From Nocardiopsis gilva YIM 90087 (GTDB taxonomy: Bacteria; Actinomycetota; Actinomycetes; Streptosporangiales; Streptosporangiaceae): a stretch of DNA of 64,000 nt. The translations under genes were made by a program, and so were the position numbers. Under the pieces are notes generated by a model. The model made no database searches and was not told the origin of the DNA. It saw nothing but the letters and a program-made list of their open reading frames with translations. Positions 16,863 to 26,524 of the stretch are shown in pieces. The stretch covers positions 5,944,312 to 6,008,311 of the forward strand of contig NZ_CP022753.1 in the NCBI RefSeq assembly GCF_002263495.1, read 5' to 3'. The stretch's first letter is position 1. Every line of letters begins with the position of its first letter.

Positions 16863-18440
16863 ATGGCAGTGACCCAGCAGGAGATCGAGAGCCGGTTGTG
16901 GGACGCCGCCGACGAGCTGCGCGTAGCGATGCCCGAAGCGCAATACTCCTCGGTCGTCTTCCCGCTGATGTTCTGGAAGTACCTGTCGGACACCTGGGAG
17001 CATCACCACCAGGAGTTCCTGGCCGAAAACGAGGGCTTGGACGACCTCCTCTCGGCCGAGGAAGCCCGCGAGATCGAGTACCGCGACTACCAGTCGTTCG
17101 AGATCCCGGTCATCCACCCCGGCACCGTCCGGGAGCGTCGCGCCTCTTGGTCGTCCATCCTCGCCACCATTACCCAGCCTGGCCTCGGCCATCGGGTCCG
17201 CGCCTCCCTGCAGGCGATCGAGACGGCCAACCCTGACAAGTTCTCCCGCCTGTTCGGGTCCATGACCTGGACCTCCGAAGAGGTGCTGTCGGGGGAGGTG
17301 CTGGCGGCGGTCATGCAGGCGATGGACCGCACCCCGAAGATGCACGAGGGCAACATGTCCTACGACGTGCTCGGTGGGGCGTACGAGTACCTGCTGAAGC
17401 GGTTCTCCGACGGGTCCGGCACCCGCGCCGGCCAGTTCTTCACCCCGCGCGAGGTCGTCGAGCTGATCGTCGAGGTCCTTGACCCCAAGGGCTTCGAGTC
17501 GGTCTACGACCCGACCTGTGGGTCGGGCGGTATGCTCATCGCCTCCGCGAACCTTCTGAAGGCCCGCGGTGGGCGTGGTTACACGCTCAGATTGCACGGG
17601 CAGGAGGCCGTACCGGACACTGCGGGTGTGGCACGCATGAATCTCTTCATGCACAATCTCACCCAGTTCCAGATCGAGATCGGCGACACCCTGAAGGACC
17701 CGCGTTTCAATAAGCCGGACGGGTCCCTCGCGAAGTTCGATGTGATCGTCGCTAACCCGCCCTACAGTCTGAAGTGGAATCCCTGGACCAATGACCCGCG
17801 CGCCCTCGGCGGGGTCGCACCGCAGTCGTCGGCGGACTGGGCGTTCGTCCAGCACATGATCGCCAGCATGGGCCCGAAGAAGGGCCGTGCCGGCGTGGTC
17901 CTTCCCCACGGCGTCCTCTTCCGCGGCGGCCAGGAAGCAGCCATCCGCCAGCGCGTCCTGGATGACGACCTCCTCGAGGCCGTGATCGGCCTACCAGCGA
18001 ACCTCTTCTATTCGACCTCCATCCCGACCTGCATTCTCGTGTTCCGTGCCCCCGGCACCAAAGCCGAGGAGCGCCGGAAGGGGGTACTGTTCATCGACGC
18101 CTCCAAGCGGTTCACCAAGAGCAAGAACCGGAACGTCCTGACCGAGGCGGACATCGCCGATGTGGTGACTGCCTACCACTCGAAGTTCGATTCCGAGGGC
18201 AACCCGGTCGACCCCGACGGCGACGGCGGAATCGCGGCGCGATTCGTCCCCGCCGCGGAGATCGTGGCGAACGGGTACGACCTCAACATCGGGCGGTACA
18301 TCAAGCAGGCCGCCGTCGAGCAGGAAGATCTCGGCACCCTGATTGACGCCTACAACATCGCCCGAGCCGAGCGCCAGAAGAGCGAGCAGCGCATGCTCGC
18401 GGTCCTCGCCGATGCCGGAATCGAGGGCTTCGATGAGTGA
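16863..18440 (+). CDS. hsdM: Type I restriction-modification N6-adenine methyltransferase HsdM
   Basis: This protein of 525 residues from ATG 16863 starts MAVTQQEIESRLWDAADELR, as many HsdM proteins do. The N-terminal helical domain is followed by the methylase core. The SAM site is at about residue 215-225 (VYDPTCGSGGMLIASANLL), and the catalytic NPPY is at about residue 300 (FDVIVANPPYSLKWN). FTPREVVELIVEVLDPKGF is the family lead-in. It methylates adenine in the bipartite target recognised by HsdS and protects host DNA. Its stop overlaps the hsdS start by 8 bases, so M and S subunits are made together for the M2S complex. Confidence 0.95.
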   Translation: MAVTQQEIESRLWDAADELRVAMPEAQYSSVVFPLMFWKYLSDTWEHHHQEFLAENEGLDDLLSAEEAREIEYRDYQSFEIPVIHPGTVRERRASWSSILATITQPGLGHRVRASLQAIETANPDKFSRLFGSMTWTSEEVLSGEVLAAVMQAMDRTPKMHEGNMSYDVLGGAYEYLLKRFSDGSGTRAGQFFTPREVVELIVEVLDPKGFESVYDPTCGSGGMLIASANLLKARGGRGYTLRLHGQEAVPDTAGVARMNLFMHNLTQFQIEIGDTLKDPRFNKPDGSLAKFDVIVANPPYSLKWNPWTNDPRALGGVAPQSSADWAFVQHMIASMGPKKGRAGVVLPHGVLFRGGQEAAIRQRVLDDDLLEAVIGLPANLFYSTSIPTCILVFRAPGTKAEERRKGVLFIDASKRFTKSKNRNVLTEADIADVVTAYHSKFDSEGNPVDPDGDGGIAARFVPAAEIVANGYDLNIGRYIKQAAVEQEDLGTLIDAYNIARAERQKSEQRMLAVLADAGIEGFDE

Positions 18441-19599
18441 CTGGAAGCGGACCACCCTTGGGGAGGTGATGACCCAGGTTTCCCGCGCAGTCCGGGTCGA
18501 GGACCTGACCGAGGCTCGATATGCCGGGGTGCGCTGGCATGCCGGAGGAGTATACGAGCGTGAGACGGTTCCCGCTGAGAAGATCAAGGGCAAGACGCTC
18601 TACCGGATCAAGCATGATGACATCGTGTACAACCGGATGTGGGCGACCAAAGCCTCTTTCGGGGTTGTCAAGAACGACGCTGACGGCTGCTTTGTCACCA
18701 ACGACTTCCCAGTGTTCAAGGTCAATCCCGAGGCGATCCTCCCGGAATATGTCGAGGCTATCTTCCACACCGCGTCGTTCCAGTCTGAGGCGTCAAGTCG
18801 AGCGGTCGGCACCACAGAGCGCCGACGCCTCCATGTACGGGACTTCGTGAACATCTCCGTCATGCTGCCGTCCCTACCGACACAGGAGCGGATCGTCGAG
18901 ATCATCGGCGCGGTCGACGACCAGATAGCCGCACTTGAGGCTGAGGCCGAGGCCGTCGTCAGAGTCCGTACCGGCCTGGTCCGAAGGTCTGCCGATACCG
19001 GGCAGGTGCCCATCGGAAGCCTGGGGGTTGTGTCGCAGGGGAAGGGGCTCCCGAAGGAGTTCCAGGGCAAGCGAACGGGCGAGGTTTCTTGGTACAAGAT
19101 TGCGGACATGGCCGGCCCGGGGAACGAGTTCGGCTACACCCTTGCCGATACGCGGCTTACCCCCTCGGAGGTGGCTGAGATTGGCGGTGTTGTGGTCGAG
19201 GCTGGCGCGGTGACATTCCCGAGGGTGGGGGCGGCAGTTCTCACTGAGAAGAAGCGGATTGTGGAGGTCCCCGGAGCGCTGGATGAGAACCACCTTGTCA
19301 TCACGCCCGGGGAAGGGACGAACTCGGAGTACCTGCTGGCGGTCATGGAGAACTTCGCACTCTCGAGCCTGGTTCGACCGGGCGCCGTCCCTTCGCTGAA
19401 CATGGGACTGATCCGTTCGACGGAGGTGCCTTGGAGCTGGACGGAAAACCAGTCCCTCGGGACTGCGCTAGGCGGGCTCCGAGCCGAATCTCGTGCGCTG
19501 GCGGCTGAGGCTGCCAGGCTTCGTACCGCCCGGGCAGCCCTGCTGTCGGGTCTACTGGATCGGAGCATCGACATCGAGTCCGCCGAGCCGGAGGTCTGA
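18433..19599 (+). CDS. hsdS: Type I restriction-modification specificity subunit HsdS
   Basis: This 388-residue protein has the usual two target-recognition domains. The first half-site domain (residues 1-155) ends in the conserved LPTQERIVEIIGAVDDQIAA, which leads into the central coiled-coil helix. The second domain (about residues 190-345, opening VPIGSLGVVSQGKGLPKEF) ends in a distal helix (ALAAEAARLRTARAALLSGL). HsdS sets the split DNA sequence cut and methylated by the complex. The sequence of the target cannot be read from the protein. It lies between hsdM (8-base overlap) and hsdR (3-base gap). Confidence 0.94.
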   Translation: MSDWKRTTLGEVMTQVSRAVRVEDLTEARYAGVRWHAGGVYERETVPAEKIKGKTLYRIKHDDIVYNRMWATKASFGVVKNDADGCFVTNDFPVFKVNPEAILPEYVEAIFHTASFQSEASSRAVGTTERRRLHVRDFVNISVMLPSLPTQERIVEIIGAVDDQIAALEAEAEAVVRVRTGLVRRSADTGQVPIGSLGVVSQGKGLPKEFQGKRTGEVSWYKIADMAGPGNEFGYTLADTRLTPSEVAEIGGVVVEAGAVTFPRVGAAVLTEKKRIVEVPGALDENHLVITPGEGTNSEYLLAVMENFALSSLVRPGAVPSLNMGLIRSTEVPWSWTENQSLGTALGGLRAESRALAAEAARLRTARAALLSGLLDRSIDIESAEPEV

Positions 19600-19602
19600 T
19601 CC

Positions 19603-22600
19603 GTGGCGAAGGGCATCAGGGAGCGTGAGTTCCAGAACCTGATGATCCAGTGGTCCCTCCCAATGGGCTGGGAGTTCACCGCAGGCAGGTCGCTGGCGCG
19701 TGAAACGACGCAGACGGTGGTCGCCGGACAGCTGCGGGATGCCATCGTCCGGCTCAATCCTGGGGTGATCGACGGGTTCGACGTGGACGCAGTGGTCGAG
19801 GAGGTCGTCGCCACGGTCAACGTCGTCGAGGGCGGTCTGGTGCGGGCCAACGAGCAGGTGCTGCACCTGCTGCGCGGGCGCAAGGAGTTCCGGGACGCCG
19901 ACGGTGTGTGGCATACCCTGAAGGTCATCGACTTCGAACACCCGACCGCCAACACCCTGGTCGTCTCGGACGAGGTGACCATCACCGTTCCCGGCAAGAC
20001 CTCCCGCCGCTTCGACCTCGTGTACTGGGTCAACGGCCTGCCCCTAGTCGTGGTGGAGGTGAAATCCCCGACCGCGAAGTCCGCGTGGGCCGATGCCGCC
20101 CGCGAGATCAACGACGTTTACGCCACCGAGTACCCGTGGTTCTTCACCCCTAACGTCTTCGCCGTCGCCTCTGACGGGCTGAATCTGCGGTTCGGTGCTG
20201 CCGGAGCGCCCACGACCCTGTGGCATCCGTTCCGGTCCACTGCGGATGACGAGAACCTGTCCGGGCAGGCCGACGTGCAGCGCTCCGTCGAGCTGCTGAT
20301 GAGCCCGGCCACGATCCTGGACATGCTCGCCAACTTCGTCCTCTTCGACACCTCCGGGGGTGGGGCGGACAACAAGTATCTTTCGCGCTATCCGCAGATG
20401 GAGGCCGCGCACCTGATCCACAAGCGGGTCCTGGAGGGCGGGGCGAAGGGCCTGATCTGGCACCACCAGGGGTCTGGGAAGACGCTGCTGATGGTGTTCA
20501 CCGCCTCGCTGCTGCTGACCGACCCCCGTACCGAGTCGCCCACGATCATCCTGCTCTCGGACCGGCTCCAGCTCGTCCGGCAGACCTCGGGGGTGTTCAC
20601 CTCCGCGATGGGGGACGCCTACTTCCACCAGCCCGCCACTGGTCGGGAGTTGCGTTCCCTGCTGGCCGACGACGTGCGCGGCGTCATCTCCACGACCGTC
20701 CACAAATTCGCCGACGCCGGCAAGAACCTGTCGACCCGGGGCAACATCATCGTGCTGGTCGACGAGGCACACCGCACGCAGTCCACCAGGTCGAAGTCCC
20801 TGGCCGGGCAGATGCGCGCAGCGTTGCCGAACGCGAAGTTCTTCGGCATGACCGGCACCCCCATCAGGAACCTCGCCACCGACACCTTCGCCCTCTTCGG
20901 CGAGCAGACCGACCCGGACAGGGTGCTGCACCGGTACTCGGTGTCCCGGTCCCTGCTGGATGGGGCGACCGTTCCGGTCATGCTGGACCCTCACCCGGTC
21001 TCCTTCGAGATGAACGACCAGGCGTTGCAGGCTGAGTTCGATCAGTTTGCCGATGACTTCGACCTCGACGATCCCGATCGTGAGGCCCTGTCCCGCAAGT
21101 TCGGGCGCCTCACCTCGGTGTTCGCTAGCCCCGACCGTATCCACGCGGTCTGTCAGCACATCGTGGACCACTACCTGTCTGGCGCTTACCGCAACGGCCT
21201 CAAGGCCCAGGTCGTCGCCTACAACCGTGAGCTGGCCGTGGCCTACACGGACAAGATCAACGAGCTGTTGGCCGGCTTTGAGGCGTCACAGGTGCTCGAT
21301 GAAGTCGGGAAGCATGATCGGATCACCGCCGAGGTGAACATCTCCGTCTCGGATTCCAAGGACGAAAACCCCGCCATGCGGCCGTTCCAGCTCTCGGAGG
21401 CCGAGGAGGAGGAGCAGAAGCGGCGGTTCCTCACCCCGGACGACCCGCTGTGCTTCCTGGTGGTGACCGCGAAGCTGATGACCGGGTTCGACGCCCCCAA
21501 CGAGGGCGGCCTCTACCTGGACAAGCCGCTGAAGGCCCACACCTTGTTCCAGACGATCACCCGACCGAACCGCCCCTGGGTGTCCCCGACCGGGTTCGTG
21601 AAGACCTCCGGCGTGGTCGTGGACTACATCGGCCTAGCCGAAGAGGTCCAGCGGGCCGTCGCTGACCCCACCTCGAAGGGAGCCGGTAAGGGTGGCGGGT
21701 TCGTCACCGACCTGACCGAGCTGGTCGCCGAGTTCCGCACCACCTTCGCCCGAATCGAAGATCTCCTCGCGGACGTGGACGGCCTGGACCTCACGGTCCA
21801 TGGGTACGAGTCCGTGCGAGCCATCAACGTCTTCTTGGACGCCAACCCTGGCGCCGCCGAGGCGTTCGCCAAGGACTACCGGCTCCTGGCCCGCCTGTAC
21901 CCGCTCATCAATACCGACAAGCGCATCGCCAAGTACCGGGACGGCATCGGGCTGTTCGGGTCGGTGTACACGACCCTTTTCAAGAAGTCCTCCGAGGAGG
22001 AGAGGAAGGAACGGCTGAGCGAGCTGGGGCCGATGGTCCTGGAGATCATCAACGCCCACGTCCACTCCTTCTCCGTGGTCGCCTCCCAAAGGGAATCCCT
22101 CGTACTGGACGCCCGGGGAATCGCCCTGCTCAAGGAGCTAATGTCCCTCGTCCGCCCCAAGCCAGGCAAGGACGACAGCGACGACAAGACGCCGCCGTCC
22201 GCGGCGGAGATCCTGGACCACATCAAGGCCGCCCTCGAAAAGGGCGTCGAACCGGAGTCGGCGAAGTACACCGCCCTTGCGGAGCGGATCAAGCTGCTGC
22301 GGGACCGGATCATCCAGAACGCCCAGGACGCCCTGGAGTTCCTGTCCGAAGCTCTCCGGGTCGCCCGCGCCATCGTGGACGCCGAGAAACACCCCGACGA
22401 AGCTGTCGTCGTGCTGGACGACGACCACGTGGGTGTCCTGTCGCGGATCATCCACGACCACGCACCGTCCGGCCTCACAGTCACGGAGAGGAACCTGGCC
22501 GAAGAGATCGACCAGGTGGTCACCCGCACCCTCGCCCGGTCGTGGGACAACGCCGAGGCTCGCAAACGAGGCGTCCGCCGCGCCACCGCTGCGGTCTTCC

Positions 22601-22680
22601 GCCGGTACAGGTTGAAGCCGGTGGGTGAGCCGTATGACTCCACTGTCGCCTACATCGAAGCCCACTACCTCGTTGACTGA
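19603..22680 (+). CDS. hsdR: Type I restriction endonuclease and motor subunit HsdR
   Basis: This 1025-residue protein starts at a GTG 3 bases after hsdS. The N-terminal nuclease domain carries a PD-(D/E)xK site (RRFDLVYWVNGLPLVVVEVK, about residues 130-150). The superfamily 2 motor follows with Walker A HHQGSGKTLLMV (about residue 285), the DEAH box LVDEAHRTQSTRSK (about residue 386), motif III MTGTPI and motif VI-like FQTITRPNRP. A helical C-terminal domain binds the methylase. The motor pulls DNA until collision and then cuts unmodified DNA. All key residues appear intact, so the system is probably active. A strong terminator follows. Confidence 0.95.
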   Translation: MAKGIREREFQNLMIQWSLPMGWEFTAGRSLARETTQTVVAGQLRDAIVRLNPGVIDGFDVDAVVEEVVATVNVVEGGLVRANEQVLHLLRGRKEFRDADGVWHTLKVIDFEHPTANTLVVSDEVTITVPGKTSRRFDLVYWVNGLPLVVVEVKSPTAKSAWADAAREINDVYATEYPWFFTPNVFAVASDGLNLRFGAAGAPTTLWHPFRSTADDENLSGQADVQRSVELLMSPATILDMLANFVLFDTSGGGADNKYLSRYPQMEAAHLIHKRVLEGGAKGLIWHHQGSGKTLLMVFTASLLLTDPRTESPTIILLSDRLQLVRQTSGVFTSAMGDAYFHQPATGRELRSLLADDVRGVISTTVHKFADAGKNLSTRGNIIVLVDEAHRTQSTRSKSLAGQMRAALPNAKFFGMTGTPIRNLATDTFALFGEQTDPDRVLHRYSVSRSLLDGATVPVMLDPHPVSFEMNDQALQAEFDQFADDFDLDDPDREALSRKFGRLTSVFASPDRIHAVCQHIVDHYLSGAYRNGLKAQVVAYNRELAVAYTDKINELLAGFEASQVLDEVGKHDRITAEVNISVSDSKDENPAMRPFQLSEAEEEEQKRRFLTPDDPLCFLVVTAKLMTGFDAPNEGGLYLDKPLKAHTLFQTITRPNRPWVSPTGFVKTSGVVVDYIGLAEEVQRAVADPTSKGAGKGGGFVTDLTELVAEFRTTFARIEDLLADVDGLDLTVHGYESVRAINVFLDANPGAAEAFAKDYRLLARLYPLINTDKRIAKYRDGIGLFGSVYTTLFKKSSEEERKERLSELGPMVLEIINAHVHSFSVVASQRESLVLDARGIALLKELMSLVRPKPGKDDSDDKTPPSAAEILDHIKAALEKGVEPESAKYTALAERIKLLRDRIIQNAQDALEFLSEALRVARAIVDAEKHPDEAVVVLDDDHVGVLSRIIHDHAPSGLTVTERNLAEEIDQVVTRTLARSWDNAEARKRGVRRATAAVFRRYRLKPVGEPYDSTVAYIEAHYLVD

Positions 22681-22687
22681 CGAATGC

Positions 22688-22725
22688 ACGTGGCCCGGCA
22701 ACCTATGGCCGTTGCCGGGCCACGT
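22688..22725 (+). terminator. Strong terminator of the hsdMSR operon
   Basis: ACGTGGCCCGGCAAC at 22688-22702 pairs perfectly with GTTGCCGGGCCACGT at 22711-22725 across 8 bases. It starts 8 bases after the hsdR stop codon. Confidence 0.85.
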
Positions 22726-23076
22726 CGCGTTGTTCGGGCCCTGACCTATTCCCTGAGCCGCAGAAAGCTCGAATGCGGCAAGTGCCCGAACAGCATCGTT
22801 CGGGCACAGCAACAGACCTGCGCCGAGGCGCATAGACACCTCCGGTGACATCGCCGCAGGTCGGCCCTCGTCCGAAGGTTCTCGTCGAGGTGAGCGTCCA
22901 TTGGGGCTGATCGCGCCGCGAACGGCAGCGCCGGGTCTTGGGAAGGGCCTTCATGCCGATTACCGCCACCGCATCCGTGCAGGACACTGGGCCGTTGGGG
23001 CTGGTCCGGCCCCGCCCGCGGAGTCCACCGAGCCCACGCGGGTGTTCGGGGGCGCACACACGCCACCAGCGCCCCC
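22726..23076. other. Intergenic region with a 9-bp hairpin
   Basis: No gene is supported. TGCCCGAAC at 22783-22791 pairs with GTTCGGGCA at 22798-22806, a second hairpin that could stop transcription coming from either side. The rest is GC-rich sequence without a believable frame. Confidence 0.4.
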
Positions 23077-23415
23077 GTGGGGGTACATGCGCCCCGGGCA
23101 GGCGAACAGCCTGTAGGCGGCCGTCGGGGCGGCGCAGGGGCGGCCGCGAAGGGTCTGTTCGCGACACTGCGGGCGGCGGGGGTGGGCCGGGTGTTCGGGG
23201 CGGTGGACGCCCGGGTGTCGGTGGTGTCGCTGCCGGGCAGGATCACCGTGTGGGTGCGCGGCGGGACGTTCACCTGGCGGGACGCCGACGGGCGCCACCA
23301 GACCCACGCCTGGACGGACCCTCAGGGGGAGCCCAACCAAGCGGTCAAGCCGGCGCGCGCCGCCAACTCCACGTCCGCGCGACGCTGCCTCTACGTTCCC
23401 CAGGAAGGTGAATGA
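23077..23415 (+). CDS. Small hypothetical protein (possible gene fragment)
   Basis: The frame of up to 112 codons has a convincing middle part: LFATLRAAGVGRVFGAVDA, then RVSVVSLPGRITVWVRGGTF, then TWRDADGRHQTHAWTDPQG. This resembles small actinobacterial hypothetical proteins with a strand-rich core. The first 25 residues are Gly/Arg rich and may not be translated, so the true start is unknown and the gene may be 5' truncated. A perfect 12-bp terminator begins directly after its stop codon, which supports a real transcript. Function is unknown. Confidence 0.45.
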   Translation: MGVHAPRAGEQPVGGRRGGAGAAAKGLFATLRAAGVGRVFGAVDARVSVVSLPGRITVWVRGGTFTWRDADGRHQTHAWTDPQGEPNQAVKPARAANSTSARRCLYVPQEGE

Positions 23416-23448
23416 TTGTGTCCGGGACGTCCTGCTCCCGGACACAAT
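23415..23448 (+). terminator. Terminator directly after the small hypothetical gene
   Basis: TTGTGTCCGGGA starting at 23416 pairs with TCCCGGACACAA ending at 23447 across 8 bases, and a few T residues follow. It abuts the stop codon at 23413-23415. Confidence 0.8.
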
Positions 23449-24216
23449 TTCAGCTTGGGAAACCGAGAGCCGGCCTTCCGGATTTCCTGCGGCTTCCTGG
23501 CCTGCGGTTTTCAGGCTGGTAACCCTTCATTCCCGCGGCTATCCGTCGTTCACCGTCCTGTGTGGCACGTGCGGGCACGGAAGCGGGGAGACTGGGCGGA
23601 AGGCAGAGCGTTCTCGGGCCTCCTCCCCGATGGTTGCGGGAGTCGAGGCGACGGCGATTAGTCCTACCGGCCTGTGCCCCCTCAGTTCCACATCTCCTTT
23701 CCGGCGCATTGGACGGGGCCGACCGTTCTGGTCCTGCCCCTGTCTGCGGTGGGCTTCCGCATCGATGCGGCCATCCGAAGCCTCCGCAATGACTGAGCGC
23801 TGCGCCCTGCCACGGCGGACCGGGAAGCCTCCTCACTGCGTAGAGGAGGGCGGATACCAGGCCCGGCCAGCTCGCGCCGTGATCGCGGGCCAGCCGCCCG
23901 CAGTAACCAGTGCGGTGGGCAGGACGGTACCGGCCCGAGGTCCCCGACAGCGCCGTGGCGGCCACCCAGGACAGTCACACTCCACTGTCGGGTGCCTCGG
24001 GATCGCAGCAGGTCAGGAACCAAGGTGCCAGAAAAAGTGGTGTAGATGCGCGCTCTGGGTCACCATGGACCTAGCTGGCACCCCTGATTCCCTGCTCACT
24101 CTGTGGGGGTGCCTTCACAACAGCTATACGCGTCCGAAGGCGGCTGCGGCGGCGCTTGCACCGCTTCCTCTATCCCTTACAGTCCAACTCGGAATACATA
24201 TAGCAGGAGGAAAGAA
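23449..24216. other. Gene-poor stretch before the orphan gene
   Basis: No complete gene is supported. A short plus-strand frame near 23663-23790 (VPPQFHISFPAHWTGPTVLV, then LPLSAVGFRIDAAIRSLRND) is protein-like but has no start or ribosome binding site, so it may be a relic. The last 100 bases turn AT-richer and must hold the promoter of the gene at 24217. Confidence 0.4.
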
Positions 24217-25578
24217 ATGGGAGACCCGAGGAAGATATTTCTTTTTCTGGGGACATTTTCTCAGGAGGGCTTGCGGAGCAAGCTCAATGTAACGGATGTT
24301 TGGTACGTTACCAAACGCATGGAATCGTCCCCCGAAAACTGGGAGAAAATAGCCAAAATACTCGAAAATCCAAACCTTGTCGGCGTACTTGGAAAGTTTG
24401 GCCGAGGGGCCTATCTGCGAATGGGGTCCGATGAGCACTTGGAAGTCGCCAATGGAATGCTCGAGAATCTGAGCAAGGTGCCACACATCATTTTTATTCA
24501 CGAAGACATAATAAACGGTGATGCGGCCAGGAATTACGTGGAGCCATTGCCTGTTGCCGATGCAAAGGGAGAGCTGTACAGAACTTCATTCGATGCCTGC
24601 ATGTCCCAGATTCCAGAAGAAAAGACGATCATTACAAATGATTTGCTAAAAAAGCACGAGATTCAAGTGGCCTCCTATAAGAAGAATTCTGAACTCTACG
24701 TTCTCGCAGATTCATTCATTGAAGACTTGGAGAATAATCTCCTTTTCAGGATTTACGTGCCAAAGGGAAGGTTGTACTCAAATGAAATGTCGCGCCTCCT
24801 AGATCTTTTTCGGGAGTGGTTGACAACAGTCAAGAAAGAAAAGATTAGACAAGATGGATACAAGACAAGCCGGGGGCAAGTCTTTGAATTTTTCAGTGAA
24901 CGGAATCTCGGAAAAGAGGAGGTAGCTGAAGAAATTCGGGAGTTTGGTCGATTTCTTGACCTTTGTGACTACCCAGATGAAGCCGCCCTTGTACTTCAAG
25001 GAATAGGAGTTGAGAAGAGCGGTGCAACCGAACTCGTGGGGAGGTACGCCAAGGAAGTTCGGCGCTTGAGAATTGATATTAAACAGGAGAGGGAGCAAAG
25101 GGTTATGCAAATTAGGCATCGCATGGAGTCTGAAATTGTAGATGAAGCAGACAGGCCTGAGATTCACTGGAGGGCAGTGAGCAACCTGGTGGCAAGTATG
25201 ATCCCCGAAGTTCCTGGCGATCTTACAAATCTGATGACACGTTATGCGATAGACGAGAATAGCGAGCGGACTCCGATTCAGATAAATCAACAAATAATAG
25301 GTCGGGCATGCGGAGAAGTTAGCCAAAATGTTGCCGGCACGCAGCATTTTGGGCCGGACGCGCAAGCTCTAATTGAAATGATTCGCAACCATGGTGGAGC
25401 TGAGGAGGCAGAGCTTGTTGCCTCCGTCCATGAAGTTTCCGACGAAGAAGCTAGGATGTCGGATCGCCTGACAGCAAAGCATAAAATCAAGAGATTTCTT
25501 CTTCGGGCAAGAGACAATGTTGAAACAACGGCATACAGTCTGGCGCAATCATATATTGAATCTCAGATGGGACTTTAG
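24217..25578 (+). CDS. AT-rich orphan gene, candidate defence/signalling protein
   Basis: This 453-residue protein starts at an ATG behind AGGAGGAAAGAA. Codon use and base composition are far more AT-rich than the neighbours (by eye near half GC, not computed), a sign of recent transfer. The N-terminal 200 residues look like a mixed alpha/beta fold (PRKIFLFLGTFSQEGL, then VPHIIFIHEDIIN). Residues 200-340 are charged and helical (KEVRRLRIDIKQEREQRVMQ). Residues 355-390 hold a polar, glycine-rich stretch (PIQINQQIIGRACGEVSQNV, then AGTQHFGPDAQALIEMI) that looks like bacterial amyloid signalling or RHIM-like motifs, followed by a helical tail. I recognised no family. It lies 1.5 kb downstream of a complete type I restriction-modification operon. 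Confidence 0.8.
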   Translation: MGDPRKIFLFLGTFSQEGLRSKLNVTDVWYVTKRMESSPENWEKIAKILENPNLVGVLGKFGRGAYLRMGSDEHLEVANGMLENLSKVPHIIFIHEDIINGDAARNYVEPLPVADAKGELYRTSFDACMSQIPEEKTIITNDLLKKHEIQVASYKKNSELYVLADSFIEDLENNLLFRIYVPKGRLYSNEMSRLLDLFREWLTTVKKEKIRQDGYKTSRGQVFEFFSERNLGKEEVAEEIREFGRFLDLCDYPDEAALVLQGIGVEKSGATELVGRYAKEVRRLRIDIKQEREQRVMQIRHRMESEIVDEADRPEIHWRAVSNLVASMIPEVPGDLTNLMTRYAIDENSERTPIQINQQIIGRACGEVSQNVAGTQHFGPDAQALIEMIRNHGGAEEAELVASVHEVSDEEARMSDRLTAKHKIKRFLLRARDNVETTAYSLAQSYIESQMGL

Positions 25579-25764
25579 TCCTCTATTCGTATCAGATGTC
25601 TTTCATCTCGAACCAGGTCTTGCGGCCTGAGAGGGTGCCGTGGCTGCCCTTGCCTGTCTGCCGCTGCGTCTTTCGAAATTCCGTTGCTGTACGCTCGTGT
25701 GCACGCCCAACGCGGGGGCAGGTCGATCAGCCCTTAACCCGCGCTCGGCACAGCCAGGAGTGGT
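25579..25764. other. Non-coding gap after the orphan gene
   Basis: No gene, hairpin or repeat stands out in this stretch. Confidence 0.3.
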
Positions 25765-26100
25765 GCGCTTGACCAGTACGGAATCGCCTACCGGTTTTCC
25801 GAGAGCATTGCTGGGCGCGACTTGAATCCGTTCACCGTACTCGCCGTGATCGTCTTCGCCCTAAATCCCGTTGTTCCGGGTCTTCATGACGGTAATCCCG
25901 AAGTCGATTGACAGGAGATCCATCCACCGTATCGGTTCGCCCGGGCTGTAGAAATTACCTCTAAGTTGTCGTTTTGGCAGTTTGATGATTGGCCTTCCAG
26001 GGACACCGTAGCTGAGTTCCAAGCCTGGCTGGAAAGACGGACCGGCCTGCGCATGGGGGGCGGTTACCCCGCCTCTGTCAAGAAACTCCTCATTGCGTGA
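25765..26100 (+). pseudogene. Unrecognised gene remnant with an internal stop
   Basis: One plus-strand frame reads protein-like on both sides of a TGA near 25910. Before it: DQYGIAYRFSESIAGRDLNP then FTVLAVIVFALNPVVPG. After it: FARAVEITSKLSFWQFDDWP then SRDTVAEFQAWLERRTGLRM and a stop at 26098-26100. It has no good start codon. It is either one gene broken by a nonsense change or two short relics. No family was recognised. Confidence 0.35.
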
Positions 26101-26524
26101 ATGTGCGACTAATCGATCCCATTACGTGCAACGCATCCCGGGGCTCACATTGTTCTTTTCTGCTGACCTTCGGCGCGAGCGAAGTGAGAACCCCCACCTG
26201 CTCTCTCACCTCGGGGTGCATTTCCTTGATTCCGATGCCTGTCGCTTCGTAGCCCCCGAACGCGGCATCTGGAGCATCTTTCCGCCACTGAGGGTGGCTG
26301 AGAGAAAGTACTGTTGGCCCGCTAACTCCCTGACTATCGAAGATGCCACAGGCTTCCTCATCGGATCTGCTGTTTCAGCTGCATATGATGACGCGGTGCA
26401 CGGGAACGGTGCGCCGAGCAGGCCCCATTTACCTCCCCGCGAATTTGAGACTGACGACCACATATCGTTCTTCAACGAAGAACTGGCAAGGGCTATCGGA
26501 ATCCCTCTGTCATGGTCAGCATGA
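26093..26524 (+). CDS. Hypothetical protein
   Basis: This 143-codon frame opens at a TTG that overlaps the end of the preceding remnant. The middle looks coding (FVAPERGIWSIFPPLRVAER, then NSLTIEDATGFLIGSAVSAA, then DDHISFFNEELARAIGIPL), but no ribosome binding site and no family were recognised. It could be the rest of the same decayed locus, for example part of an immunity or antitoxin-type gene. Confidence 0.4.
   Translation: MRECATNRSHYVQRIPGLTLFFSADLRRERSENPHLLSHLGVHFLDSDACRFVAPERGIWSIFPPLRVAERKYCWPANSLTIEDATGFLIGSAVSAAYDDAVHGNGAPSRPHLPPREFETDDHISFFNEELARAIGIPLSWSA

Noticed and set aside
23449-24216. Possible gene in the plus or minus strand before the orphan
   Set aside because: The long frames have shadow composition. 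The one convincing stretch at about 23663-23790 has no start codon or ribosome site.
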